A DNA stretch of 64,000 nucleotides from DATAGF01 sp963819845 (GTDB lineage Bacteria; Actinomycetota; Thermoleophilia; Miltoncostaeales; Miltoncostaeaceae), in the NCBI GenBank assembly GCA_963819845.1, contig CAWFXQ010000009.1:49659-113658 (forward strand). Direction: 5' to 3'. The position numbers were made by a program, and so were the translations under genes. Shown piece by piece: positions 48,607 through 61,956 of this stretch; positions within the stretch are counted from its first letter, which is position 1; every line of letters starts with the position of its first letter. Under the pieces are notes generated by a model, which was not told the origin of the DNA, did not search any database, and saw only the letters and a program-made list of their open reading frames with translations.

Positions 48607-48760
48607 ATGTACAGCCGGTCCGAGGGACTGCGGAGCGGCCCCCCACCGAGGCCCGCGCGAGCACGAGGAGCTTCTGCACCGCGCCGTCATGCAGGCCGCC
48701 GCCGCGGCGCGGCGGCGGGCTCGCTGGCGGGCGCTCCGGCCGGCGGCTGCGGCGCCGGCG
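48607..48760 (+). CDS. Possible small protein divergent from LysR (frame uncertain)
   Basis: An ATG at 48607 follows a strong ACGGAGGAGGA ribosome site. The frame begins MYSRSEGLRSG, but the better-looking helix REHEELLHRAVMQAAAAARRR is in the neighbouring frame, so one base is probably wrong near 48640. Combined it would be a ~50-residue basic helical peptide, typical of small genes divergent from LysR regulators. No function known. It lies opposite nothing coding except the SDR end. Confidence 0.3.
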
Positions 48761-49500
48761 CTACGCCCGCCCGTACACGGGGATGGCCGCGCCGGTCACG
48801 GCGCTCGCCTCCGGGGAGGTCAGGAAGCGGATCACGTTCCCGATCTCCTCGGGTTTCACCCACCGGGAGTGGTCGGCATCCCCCTGCGCCGCCCGGTTGG
48901 CGGGCGTGTCGATCACGCTCGGCAGGATGCAGTTGACCGTCACGCCGTCGTGCTTGACCTCCTCGGACGCCGCCGCCACCAGGGCGATCAGCGCGGCCTT
49001 TGACGCGGCGTAGGCGCTCGCGCCGGCGAACGGGCGCAGCGCCGCCCGGCTCGAGACCGCCACCACCCGCCCGCCCCCGCGCCGCACCATCGCGGGCAGG
49101 AACGCCCGCATCGCGACCGCGGCCGACGCGCACGTTGAGGTCCATCTGTTGATCCCAGGCATCCAGGTCCAGCGACGCCACGGGGTCGCCGTCGCGGTAG
49201 CCCCCGACCAGGTGCGCGAGCGCCCACACGCCCTCCCCCGCGTCGAGCTCGCCGGCGAGGGCGTCCATCTGCGGCCGGGTCGGTCACGTCGGCGCGGCGC
49301 AGGTCGGCGTCCGGGCCGAGAGCCTCCCGCGCGCGCTCCAGCTCCCGCTCGAGCACCCACGTCACGACCAGGGGCCGGCCCGTCTGCTGCAGGACCCGGC
49401 ACACGCCGAGCCCGAGCCCCCCGGTCCCGCCGGTGACGACGATCGCCCCGTCCGCGGCCACGCCGAACCTCCCGTTCGACGACGAAGGCCGCCGGACCAT
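48761..49500 (-). pseudogene. Short-chain dehydrogenase/reductase (two frameshifts)
   Basis: Complete classical SDR when three frames are joined: nucleotide motif IVVTGGTGGLGLGVCRVL, ADLRRADVTD, then (after ~49272) LVGGYRDGDPVASLDLDAWD, then (after ~49130) AMRAFLPAMVRRGGGRVVAVSS, catalytic YAASK in GASAYAASKAALIAL, and DTPANRAAQ with the C-terminal SAVTGAAIPVYGRA. About 246 residues. The substrate is unknown. It follows the 5S rRNA side of the rrn operon on the same strand. Probably intact in the cell and broken by assembly indels. Confidence 0.75.
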
Positions 49501-49531
49501 ATCGTCCCGCGGCCTTCACTCGACACTCTCA

Positions 49532-49649
49532 ATCCCGGCGGCGACCTACTCTCCCGCGAGCCTTCGCTCGGAGTACCATCGGCGCTGAGGGGCTTAACGA
49601 CTCTGTTCGGAATGGGAAGAGGTGTCTCCCCCTCGCTACAGCCACCGGG
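49532..49649 (-). rRNA. rrf: 5S ribosomal RNA
   Basis: About 118 nt on the minus strand, reading TCCCGGTGGCTGTAGCGAGG at the 5' end, CCATTCCGAACAGAGTCG in the conserved loop, and GAGAGTAGGTCGCCGCCGGG at the 3' end; the ends pair. It follows 23S by about 55 nt, which contain the 3' strand of the 23S processing stem. Exact ends are approximate. Confidence 0.93.
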
Positions 49650-49666
49650 AACCCGTGAGGGTCATA

Positions 49667-49686
49667 CCCTCAAGACTGCATAGCGG
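49667..49686 (-). other. 3' strand of the 23S rRNA processing stem
   Basis: In RNA sense it reads CCGCTATGCAGTCTTGAGGG and can pair over almost its whole length with the element at 52713-52732 on the other side of 23S. Such stems are cut by RNase III. The right half resembles the boxA-like motif repeated around this operon. Confidence 0.65.
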
Positions 49687-49704
49687 CGTTCGGTGCGCTC
49701 AGAG

Positions 49705-52692
<2,988 letters not shown>

Positions 52693-52712
52693 TAAATAGA
52701 GCACACCTACTG

Positions 52713-52732
52713 CCGCTATGCAGTTTTCAAGG
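52713..52732 (-). other. 5' strand of the 23S rRNA processing stem
   Basis: RNA sense CCTTGAAAACTGCATAGCGG, 20 nt upstream of mature 23S. It pairs with 49667-49686. The left half CTTGAAAACTG is shared with the 16S leader element at 54733-54753. Confidence 0.65.
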
Positions 52733-52800
52733 TACGTCCGCCCGCCGCCCCTGAGGGCGCCGGCGGCGAGAAGGCTCGGCCCGGCGCTATGGCCGGGCCC

Positions 52801-52822
52801 GATCCCTCAAGACTGAACAGCA
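52801..52822 (-). other. 3' strand of the 16S rRNA processing stem
   Basis: RNA sense GCTGTTCAGTCTTGAGGGATC, downstream of 16S. It pairs with GATCCTTGAAAACTGAACAGC from the leader (54733-54753), giving a stem that encloses mature 16S. Confidence 0.65.
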
Positions 52823-53014
52823 CGGCGGCGAGCTCCGCTCCCCGCGCGCGACGAACCCCTCGAGCTTGTGTGGGTACGCGCGGACGGATCTCGCTGCGCC
52901 AGGTCGTCAACGTTGTTCTAGGGCTTGGCTCGCTCGGCGCTGGGCCGAGGGAGCTCGACGGATCTCCCCGAGGGGGTCTCCGGAGCCCTGGCGACGCGAT
53001 CGCGCCGCTTCCCT

Positions 53015-54556
<1,542 letters not shown>

Positions 54557-54945
54557 CCATGAAGAAATCGGAGACGACCCGACCTCCGCCCCGAATGGGG
54601 CAAGGCGGGTGATCCGAGCTTGTTGCTGCCTTCTCGAGCGGCGCGGCGTCGCGCCGGGCCGTCCGAGTCGACGGGGTTCGTACTAAAACCTGGCCATCGC
54701 GACCCACGGCTGAGCCGGGGGTCGAAATGCATGCTGTTCAGTTTTCAAGGATCGCGGCGGCCGCCTACGCGGCCGGCCTGATCGACCCGATTCCCACCTT
54801 CGCGGCCCCCAAGCGTTCCGGAGGCCCCCACGCGGGCGCATTGCGCGCCTCGTTTACGCGGGCGTCTCCATGGGCTGGAGGTCGAAGAGGTGAGGTCTCA
54901 ATCGGGTTTCCTGTCCCACCGGCAGGCACACGCCTCCCGAAGGGT
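54557..54945 (-). other. rRNA operon leader
   Basis: About 390 nt between the predicted transcription start (~54945) and mature 16S. It holds the 5' strand of the 16S processing stem at 54733-54753 and several GC-rich hairpins. No gene was seen. Confidence 0.6.
54733..54753 (-). other. 5' strand of the 16S rRNA processing stem / boxA-like element
   Basis: RNA sense GATCCTTGAAAACTGAACAGC. It pairs with 52801-52822 across 16S. The motif TTGAAAACTGAACA is the boxA-like element common in Gram-positive rRNA leaders and spacers, so an antitermination role is also possible. Confidence 0.65.
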
Positions 54946-54951
54946 CGAGGG

Positions 54952-54979
54952 AGTATACCGCCGGATGACCACGGGTCAA
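54952..54979 (-). promoter_or_regulatory. rRNA operon promoter
   Basis: On the minus strand, -35 TTGACC (54979-54974) and -10 TATACT (54957-54952) with a 16-bp spacer: a strong housekeeping-sigma promoter, 30 nt after the tyrS stop. The predicted start is near 54945. One promoter was found; others could lie within tyrS. Confidence 0.75.
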
Positions 54980-55007
54980 GGCGGTCGCGGGCCCGCCCGA
55001 CGCGCTG

Positions 55008-56171
55008 TCAGGCGGCTCCGTCCTCGCGCCGCAGCCGGGCGAAACGCCGCTTGCCGGCGCGGATCACGCGCCCGTCGAGGGCGTCGGAGGGCAGGTCGAG
55101 CTCGGTGACTCGCTCGCCGTCCAGGCTCACCCCGCCGCCCGCGATCAGGCGGCGCGCCTCGCTGCGCGACGCCACGCCGAGCCGCTCGGCGAGCAGCGCC
55201 GGCAGGTGGACCGTCCCGGCGCCGATTGCGACCGTGGGCATGTCCTCCGGGGCCCGGCGGTCGCGGACCACGCGGTTGAAGTGCTGCTCCGCCCGCTCCC
55301 CGGCCCCCGGGCCGTGGAACCGGTCGGCCACGAGGCGCCCCAGCCGGCGCTTGTCGTCGGCGGGGGGGCCGGTCGGCGGCGGCTCGCCGGGGGCGAGGAG
55401 CCGGTACCACTCGCCCATCGCGGCGTCCGGGATGCTCATTGTCCGGCCGAACTGCTCCTCGGGGGGGTCGGCGACCCCGATGTGGTTGGCGAGCGACTTG
55501 CTCATCTTCCGCTCGCCGTCCAGGCCGAGGAGGAGCGGCATCGTCATGACGACCTGCGGCGCCTGACCGTAGGCGGCCTGGATCTCCCGGGCGAGCATGA
55601 GGTTGAAGAGCTGATCCGTCCCCCCCAGCTCGACGTCGGCCCGCAGCTCGACCGAGTCGTACGCCTGCATGAGGGGGTAGAGCAGCTCGGTCACCGAGAT
55701 CGGACGGTCGGCGGCCATCCGCTCGGCGAAGTCGTTGCGGCGCAGCAGCTGGTTGACCGTCGCGCGGCCGGCGAGCCCGAGCACGTCCTCGAGTCCGACC
55801 CGCGAGAACCACTCCCCGTTGGCGCGGATCTCGACCCGCTCCGGGTCGAGGATGCGGAAGGCCTGCTCGCGGTAGGTCGCGGCGTTGCGCTCGATCTCCT
55901 CGGCGCTCAGCATCGGCCGCGTGGACGTGCGGCCCGACGGGTCGCCGACCCGCGCGGTCCAGTCGCCGATCACGAGCACCGCCAGGTGGCCGGCGTCCTG
56001 GAACTCGCGCAGCTTGCCCAGCACGACCGCGTGGCCGAGGTGGATGTCGGGTGCCGTCGGGTCGACGCCCAGCTTCACCCGCAGCGGCCGCCCCAGGCGC
56101 AGCCGCTCCTCGAGGCCGCCCGGCGGGACGACGTCGACGGCCCGGGCGGCGAGCTGCTCGGAGGCGCTCAC
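55008..56171 (-). CDS. tyrS: Tyrosyl-tRNA synthetase
   Basis: The 387-residue class I synthetase has the HIGH motif as HLGHAVVLGKLREF and the KMSKS motif as GERKMSKSLANHIG. The tyrosine site includes YPLMQAYDSVELRADVELGG (TDQ motif follows). A C-terminal S4-like RNA-binding domain is seen in VASRSEARRLIAGGGVSLDG. The HLGH/KMSKS version and S4 tail suit the TyrZ-like or standard bacterial type. GTG at 56171 overlaps the mpg stop (GTGA). The rrn promoter follows directly. Confidence 0.96.
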   Translation of the reverse strand: MSASEQLAARAVDVVPPGGLEERLRLGRPLRVKLGVDPTAPDIHLGHAVVLGKLREFQDAGHLAVLVIGDWTARVGDPSGRTSTRPMLSAEEIERNAATYREQAFRILDPERVEIRANGEWFSRVGLEDVLGLAGRATVNQLLRRNDFAERMAADRPISVTELLYPLMQAYDSVELRADVELGGTDQLFNLMLAREIQAAYGQAPQVVMTMPLLLGLDGERKMSKSLANHIGVADPPEEQFGRTMSIPDAAMGEWYRLLAPGEPPPTGPPADDKRRLGRLVADRFHGPGAGERAEQHFNRVVRDRRAPEDMPTVAIGAGTVHLPALLAERLGVASRSEARRLIAGGGVSLDGERVTELDLPSDALDGRVIRAGKRRFARLRREDGAA

Positions 56172-56785
56172 GTCCGCGGGAAGGGGCGCGACAGGTAGGG
56201 GGAGCCCGCCAGCCCGAACCGCCAGGGCCGGTCGGCGGCCTTGGTGATGCCGATGCGCGGGCCGCTCACGACCTCCGCCGGCCCCGTGCGCGCGCCCAGG
56301 CGGACCGCCGCCCCAGGCCCGGCCGCCGGCGCCCCGTCGAGGCCGCCGTCGATCGCGAGCGCCGCGCACAGGCGCCCCGGCCCGGCGCAGAGCAGGCGGT
56401 CGGCGAGGCCGCCGCGCCGCGCCGCCATGACGTCGAGCCCGTGGGTGGGCCGCAGCGCCCGCAGCAGCACGGCCGCCCCCCGGCCCTCCGGCTCGCACAC
56501 CAGGTTGACGCACCAGTGCAGCCCGTAGCTGCGGTAGACGTAGAGATGGCCCGGCGCGCCGAACATCACGGCCGCCCTCCCGGACGGGCCGCGGAAGCTG
56601 TGCGAGGCCGGGTCGTCCTGCTGGTAGCGCTCGACCTCGACGATGACGCCGCCCACGCCGTCCACCAGCAGGCTGCAGCCGACCAGGTCGGGCGCCACCT
56701 CCGCGACCGGCCGGGCGAAGAACGCCGCGTCGAGCGGCGCGCCCAGGGCGGGCGATCCGGCCGGCGCGGCGGCGGCGGTGCTCAC
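56168..56785 (-). CDS. mpg: 3-methyladenine DNA glycosylase (AAG/MPG family)
   Basis: The 205-residue enzyme removes alkylated purines. The family core is visible: FFARPVAEVAPDLVGCSLLVDG, VEVERYQQDDPASHSFRG (catalytic Glu), MFGAPGHLYVYRSYGLHWCVN and LLRALRPTHG, ending with GPRIGITKAADRPWRF. GTG at 56785 overlaps the argH stop (GTGA), and tyrS follows with GTGA. Together with ogt at 1.5 kb the window holds two alkylation-repair genes. Confidence 0.93.
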   Translation of the reverse strand: MSTAAAAPAGSPALGAPLDAAFFARPVAEVAPDLVGCSLLVDGVGGVIVEVERYQQDDPASHSFRGPSGRAAVMFGAPGHLYVYRSYGLHWCVNLVCEPEGRGAAVLLRALRPTHGLDVMAARRGGLADRLLCAGPGRLCAALAIDGGLDGAPAAGPGAAVRLGARTGPAEVVSGPRIGITKAADRPWRFGLAGSPYLSRPFPRT

Positions 56786-58168
56786 CAGGAGGCGACCAGC
56801 GCCTGGGCCGCGTCCAGCTCGTCGAGCACCGGGGCGCGTGCGGTGCCGCCGCTGCGTCGCCTTGGCCTCCACCGAGGCCTCGGCCGAGAGGTCCGGCGGG
56901 GCGATCTCCGCGAGCCCGGCGGCGGCGAGCTCGTCGGGCCCGGCCTGCTCCAGGCCGATCCCGCGCTCGAGGCAGGCGCGCACCAGGCGCCCGACGGCCT
57001 CGTGGGCGCGGCGGAACGGCCACCCCAGCGTGACCAGGTGGTCGGCCAGGTCGGTCGCGGCGAGGGTGCCGCCCCTCAGCGCCGCGGCCATGCGGTCGCG
57101 GCGGAAGTCGGCCGTCGCGATCATCCCGGTCATGGCCGGCAGCAGCAGGTCGACCGTGTCCATGGCGTCGAAGAGGTAGGCCTTGTCCTCCTGCAGGTCC
57201 TTGTTGTAGGCCAGCGGCAGGCCGTGGAGGACCCCGAGCAGCCCGGCGAGGTCCGCCGCCAGGCGCGGCGCCTTGGCGCGGGCCAGCTCGGCGGCGTCCG
57301 GGTTCTTCTTCTGGGGAAGCATCGACGAGCCCGAGGCGAAGGCGTCGTCGAGCTGAACGAAGCCGTGCTCGTCGCCGGCCCAGAGGACGATCTCGGCGCC
57401 CAGACGCGAGAGGTGCACGCCGAGCTGGGCCGCGAAGTGCAGGTAGTCCACCAGGGCGTCGCGGCTGCCCACCGCGTCCAGGCTGTTGGGGCTCGGCCGG
57501 TCGAACCCGAGGTCCTCGGCCACCGCGGCCCGGTCGACGGGGAAGCCCACCCCGGCCAGCGCCCCCGAGCCCAACGGGCACTCCGCCGCGGCGTCGTCGA
57601 TCACGTGCCCCAGCCGGGCGCGGTCGCGGCCGAGCATCCAGACGTAGGCCAGCAGGTGGTGGGCCAGCCGCACGGGCTGGGCGCGCTGCCCGTGCGTGTA
57701 GCCGGGCAGGAGCGTGTCAACGTGCGCCTCCGCCTGGCGCAGCAGCGCCTCGGCGAGCCCGCGCAGCAGCTCCCGCTGGTTCGTTGCGTGCTCACGCAGG
57801 TAGAGCAGGACGTCGGTGATGACCTGGTCGTTGCGGCTGCGGGCGGTGTGCAGGCGCCGGCCGGCGTCGCCCGCAAGCTCGGTCAGGCGCCGCTCGATGG
57901 CCGTGTGGATGTCCTCGTCCGAGTCGCGGAACGCGAAGTCGCCCCCGCGCAGCTCGTCCTCGATGCGGGCCAGGCCGGAGGCGATGGAGTCGGCGTCGTC
58001 GCCGGAGATGATCCCCTGCGCCGCGAGCATCCGCGCGTGCGCGCGCGATGCGGCGAGGTCCTGGGGCCAGAGGCGGCGGTCAACGTCGAGCGAGGAGTTG
58101 AGGCGGTCGAACGCCTCGGCCGGCCCGGCCGCGAAGCGCCCGCCCCAGAGGCGCGCGCCGTCGCTCAT
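56782..58168 (-). CDS. argH: Argininosuccinate lyase (single-base frameshift near the 3' end)
   Basis: The enzyme makes arginine and fumarate in the last step of arginine synthesis. Family signatures: MSDGARLWGGRFAAG, DEDIHTAIERRLTEL, HTARSRNDQV, PGYTHGQRAQPV, and the mobile loop GSSMLPQKKNPDAAELARAK with the catalytic Ser. The frame breaks at 56851, an extra base in CAGCGGCGGC; without it the end reads GGTARAPVLDELDAAQALV to a stop overlapping mpg. Length is 3n+1, giving 461 residues, the family norm. ATG at 58168 overlaps the preceding aminotransferase (ATGA). Confidence 0.92.
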
Positions 58169-59356
58169 CGCCCTGCCCGACGAGGCCCGGTCGCCGTCGA
58201 GAGCGGCCGAGGGCGAGGAGGGCCGCTTGGGGCCCGGCGGGCGCGGATGACCCGCTCCAGGGCGGCGCAGACGCGGTCCACCTGGCGCTCGGTCATCTCC
58301 GGGAAGAAGGGCAGGGCGACGGTCGACGCGCTGATCGCCTCGGTCACCGGGAACTCCCCGGGCCGGTGGCCGTGGACGTCGCGGTAGTACGGCTGGAGGT
58401 GGATGCAGGGAAGGTAGGGCTTGGCCGAGACGCCGAGGGCGTCGAGGTCGCCGATGACCTCGTCGCGGGCGAGGTCGGGGTCGAGCCGCGGGGCGTAGAC
58501 GAACCACGAGCGGCGCTGGGGGCCCTCGTACATCGGGGTGACCCCGTCCATCTCGCGCACGCGCCGCTGGTACCAGCCGGCGACGCGGTCGCGGCCGGCC
58601 ATCATGTCGTCGAGCCGCTCGAGCTGGGCGACCCCGATGGCGCAGTGGACGTCCGAGAGCCGGTAGTTGAAGCCCAGCCGCGAGTGCACGAGCCAGGCGC
58701 CGTCGTCGGACCGGCCCTGGTTGCGGAGGCTCGCCAGCGTGCGCGCGAGCTCGTCGTCGTCGGTCAGGACGATGCCGCCCTCGGCGGTCGTGAGCTGCTT
58801 GTTGGCGTAGAAGCCGTAGACCGCCGGGTGGCCGAAGGTGCCGAGCTTGCGGCCGTCGTGCGCGCCGTCGATGGTCTGGCAGGCGTCCTCCACCCGCGCC
58901 GAGGCCATGACGCTCGGCGATCGCGACCAGCGCCGGCACCTCGGCCGGGTAGCCGAAGATGTCCACGATCAGGATCGCCCGTGTGCGGGGCGTGATGGCG
59001 GCCTCGACCGCCGCCGGGTCCATGTTGAACGTGAGCGGGTCGACCTCGGCGAACACCGGCGTCGCCCCGGTGAACAGGACCGCGTTGGCCGACGCCACGA
59101 AGGAGAAGGACGAGGTCACCACCTCGTCGCCCGGCCCGATCCCGAGCGCGTGCAGGCACAGGTGCAGGCCGGCCGTGCCGCTCGACACCGCCACCGCGTG
59201 GCGGACCCCGATCCGCTCCGCCCATGCGCGCTCGAAGCGCGGCCCCATCGGCCCCAGCGAGAGCTGGCCCGAGCGCAGGACCTCGTCAACCAGCTCGCGC
59301 TCGCGCTCGCCGATCACGGGCTTGGCGAGCGGGATGCGCTCCGGGGCGGCGGTCAA
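58165..59356 (-). CDS. DegT/DnrJ/EryC1/StrS-family aminotransferase (single-base frameshift)
   Basis: The ~396-residue PLP enzyme usually makes amino sugars for glycans, or spore/secondary products. Signatures: SGQLSLGPMGPRFERAWAE, AVSSGTAGLHLCLHALG, EVVTSSFSFVASANAV, VEDACQTIDGAHDG and the PLP Lys in YGFYANKQLTTAEGG. The frame shifts near 58893-58895, one extra base in GCGGGTGGAG. TTG at 59356 overlaps the cimA stop (TTGA); the stop overlaps argH (ATGA). No other nucleotide-sugar gene is near, so its place between isoleucine and arginine genes is odd. Confidence 0.88.
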
Positions 59357-60951
59357 CCCGCGGGGGCCGTGGGCGCGGGCGCGCGCGCCGACCGCCGCAC
59401 GCCGTGCTCGAGGCTGTCGAGCAGCGCCTCCCACGAGGCCTCGATGATGTTCTCGCTGACGCCGATCGCGCCCCAGGTCTCGCGGCCGTCGCCCGAGTCG
59501 ATGAGCACCCGGGTGACCGCCCCGGTGCCCTTGGTCTCGTCGAGGATCCGGACCTTGAAGTTGACCAGGGAGATCGCCGCCAGCTCCGGCACCCGCGGCT
59601 CGAGCGCGATCCGCAGCGCGGCGTCGAGGGCGTTGACCGGGCCGTTGCCCTCGGCCGTTGCCACCAGGCGCTCGCCGCGGTGGAAGAGCTTGACCGTGGC
59701 CTCGGTCTCGACGCGGCCGTCGGCGCGCTTCTCGGTGATGACGCGGAAGCTCTCGAGCGTGAAGAGCGGCTCGTAGACGCCGGTCTCGCGCTCCAGCAGG
59801 AGCTCGAAGGAGCCGTCGGCCACCTCGAAGTGGTAGCCGCGGTGCTCCAGCTCCTTGAGGCGCCCGAGGATGGCGGGCACCCGCCCCTCGTCCTCGCTGA
59901 GGTCGACGCCGAGCTCGCGCGCCTTGGCGAGGATGGTGCCGCGCCCCGACAGCTCCGAGACCAGCACTCGGCGCTCGTTGCCGACCGTCGCCGGGTCGAT
60001 GTGCTCGTACGCGCGGACGTCGGCGTTCACGCCCTGCTGGTGCATGCCGCCCTTGTGCGCGAAGGCGTTGTGGCCGACGTAGGGCGCCCAGGCGTCGGGC
60101 TGAAGGTTGGCCGTCTCGGCGACGAAGACGGAGAGGGCGGTCAGCTCGGCCAGGCGGTCGGCCGGGACCGTGCGGTAGCCCATCTTCAGCGTCAGCGAGG
60201 GGATGATCGAGACGAGGTTCGCGTTCCCGCAGCGCTCGCCATAGCCGTTGATCGTGCCCTGGACCATGCGGGCGCCCTCGTCGACCGCGGCGAGGCTGTT
60301 GGCGACGGCGCACTCGGCGTCGTTGTGGGTGTGGATGCCCAGGGCCGCACCGGGGAGGGCGGCGCGGACGTCGCGGATCACCGCGGCGCAGCGCGCCGGC
60401 AGGGTGGCGCCGTTGGTGTCGCAGGGCGTGATCCAGGCGGCGCCGCCGGCCTGGGCCGCCCTGAGGCAGTCGAGCGCGTACGCCGGGTGGGCCTCGTAGG
60501 CGTCGAAGAAGTGCTCGGCGTCGTAGACGACCTCCTTGCCCTGGCCGGCGAGGAAGGCGACCGACTCCTCGATCATCCGCAGGTTCTCCTCGCGCGTGAC
60601 GCGCGTGACCTTCTCGATGTGGAGGTCCCACGTCTTGCCGACGATCGTCGCGACCGGCGCGGCGCACTCGGCGAGGCCGCGCAGGGCGGGGTCCTCCGAC
60701 GCCGCGGCGCCCCGGCGGCGCGTCATGCCGAAGGCCGCCAGCCGCGTCGCCCCGAGGTCCTCGTCCTCCAGCAGCCGGAAGAGCTCGCCGTACTTCGGGT
60801 TGCTGGCGGGGAAGCCGGCCTCGATGTAGTCGATGCCGTACTCGGCCAGCCGCACGGCCACGGCGAGCTGCTCGCCGACCGACAGGCTCAGGCCCTCGCG
60901 CTGCATGCCGTCGCGCAGCGTCGTGTCGTAGATGGCGACGAGCTCGCTCAC
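59353..60951 (-). CDS. cimA: (R)-citramalate synthase
   Basis: The 532-residue enzyme condenses pyruvate and acetyl-CoA, opening a threonine-independent route to isoleucine. The TIM barrel begins IYDTTLRDGMQREGLSLSV with the metal Asp. HTHNDAECAVANSLAAVDEG is the metal His region, and HNAFAHKGGMHQQGV and FRVITEKRADGRVETEATVK (regulatory domain) follow. The phrase MQREG rather than QTPG-type motifs favours CimA over LeuA. GTG at 60951 overlaps ilvE (GTGA). Confidence 0.92.
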   Translation of the reverse strand: MSELVAIYDTTLRDGMQREGLSLSVGEQLAVAVRLAEYGIDYIEAGFPASNPKYGELFRLLEDEDLGATRLAAFGMTRRRGAAASEDPALRGLAECAAPVATIVGKTWDLHIEKVTRVTREENLRMIEESVAFLAGQGKEVVYDAEHFFDAYEAHPAYALDCLRAAQAGGAAWITPCDTNGATLPARCAAVIRDVRAALPGAALGIHTHNDAECAVANSLAAVDEGARMVQGTINGYGERCGNANLVSIIPSLTLKMGYRTVPADRLAELTALSVFVAETANLQPDAWAPYVGHNAFAHKGGMHQQGVNADVRAYEHIDPATVGNERRVLVSELSGRGTILAKARELGVDLSEDEGRVPAILGRLKELEHRGYHFEVADGSFELLLERETGVYEPLFTLESFRVITEKRADGRVETEATVKLFHRGERLVATAEGNGPVNALDAALRIALEPRVPELAAISLVNFKVRILDETKGTGAVTRVLIDSGDGRETWGAIGVSENIIEASWEALLDSLEHGVRRSARAPAPTAPAG

Positions 60952-61883
60952 GGCGACAGCGAGGCCTCGGGGGTCTCGACGTAGTCGAGCCACTCGGCCG
61001 AGCGCGGGTCGCGCCCCTCGGTGGCCGCGAAGAAGCGCTGCTGGAGGCGGCGCGTGATCGGGCCCGGAGGGCCGAGCCCGTGGTCGTCAACCTCGTTGAC
61101 CGGGCACACCTCGGCGGCCGTGCCGGTGATGAAGACCTCGTCGGCGGTGTAGAGCTCGCCGCGGGCGACCTCGCGCTCCGCCACGGGGATGCCCTCGTCC
61201 CCGGCGAGCGCGATGATGCTGGCGCGCGTGATGCCCTCGAGGATCGACGCGTGGACCGGCGGCGTGATCAGGGTGCCGTCGCGCACGAGGAAGAGGTTCT
61301 CGCCCGACCCGTCGGCCACGTAGCCGGCCTCGTTGAGGAGGATCGCCTCCTGGTAGCCCGCCTTGTGGGACTCGATCTTGGCGAGGATCGAGTTGAGGTA
61401 CTGGCCGCCCGCCTTGGCGGTCGCCGGGATCGTGCTCGACCCGATGCGCCGCCAGCTCGAGATCTTGGCCCGGATGCCCTTCCGCAGGCCCTCCTCGCCG
61501 AGGTAGGCGCCCCACTCCCACGCGGCCACGGCCACGTCCACCGGGGCCTCGAGCGGGAACAGGCCCATCGTGCCGTAGCCGCGCAGGACGATCGGGCGGA
61601 TGTAGCAGCCGCCGAGCCCGTTGGCCGAGATGACCTGGTGGACGGCCAGCCGCATCTCGGCGCGCGTGTAGGGCAGCGGCATGTGGTACATGGCCGCCGA
61701 GCGCTCGAGCCGCTGCAGGTGGTCGTCGAGCCGGAAGACCGCCGTGCCCTCGTCGGCGTCGTACGAGCGGATGCCCTCGAAGACCGTGGTGCCGTAGTGG
61801 AGCCCGTGCGACAGCACGTGCACGCGCGCGTCGGCCCAGTCGACCAGGGCCCCGTTCATCCAGATCTTCTCGGCTTCCTGCAT
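60948..61883 (-). CDS. ilvE: Branched-chain amino acid aminotransferase
   Basis: The 311-residue fold-type IV PLP enzyme performs the last step of Val, Leu and Ile synthesis. Markers: IWMNGALVDWADARVHVLSH, HYGTTVFEGIRSY, the PLP Lys in STIPATAKAGGQYLNS, and EAILLNEAGYVADGSGENLFLV with EGITRASII. It precedes cimA with a GTGA overlap. A secreted-protein gene lies 73 bp upstream on the same strand. Confidence 0.95.
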   Translation of the reverse strand: MQEAEKIWMNGALVDWADARVHVLSHGLHYGTTVFEGIRSYDADEGTAVFRLDDHLQRLERSAAMYHMPLPYTRAEMRLAVHQVISANGLGGCYIRPIVLRGYGTMGLFPLEAPVDVAVAAWEWGAYLGEEGLRKGIRAKISSWRRIGSSTIPATAKAGGQYLNSILAKIESHKAGYQEAILLNEAGYVADGSGENLFLVRDGTLITPPVHASILEGITRASIIALAGDEGIPVAEREVARGELYTADEVFITGTAAEVCPVNEVDDHGLGPPGPITRRLQQRFFAATEGRDPRSAEWLDYVETPEASLSP

Positions 61884-61956
61884 GGCGTCCTCCGCGGTCG
61901 GCGAAGGTTACCGGAGCGCCGGCGGGGGTCAGCGCTCGCGCGCCCGGCGCGGCCGC

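Larger units (their letters stand above)
52693..53014 (-). other. 16S-23S internal transcribed spacer without tRNA genes
   Basis: About 320 nt. I found no tRNA-Ile or tRNA-Ala cloverleaf. It contains the 3' strand of the 16S processing stem (52801-52822) and the 5' strand of the 23S processing stem (52713-52732). Between them lies a GC-rich hairpin-prone stretch (GGCTCGGCCCGGCGCTATGG region). Confidence 0.75.

Noticed and set aside
45751..49500. Region of true pseudogenes or a degraded island
   Set aside because: Conserved core genes are affected equally and the proteins are complete apart from single-base shifts; assembly error is simpler.
52693..53014. tRNA-Ile or tRNA-Ala in the 16S-23S spacer
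   Set aside because: No acceptor, anticodon or T-arm pattern was found; only the processing-stem elements and GC hairpins.
56168..61090. Very long minus-strand open frame (over 1,600 codons)
   Set aside because: It threads through argH, the first half of the DegT gene and mpg in frame, but through cimA and other parts in the wrong frame. It results from high GC and indels, not a giant protein.
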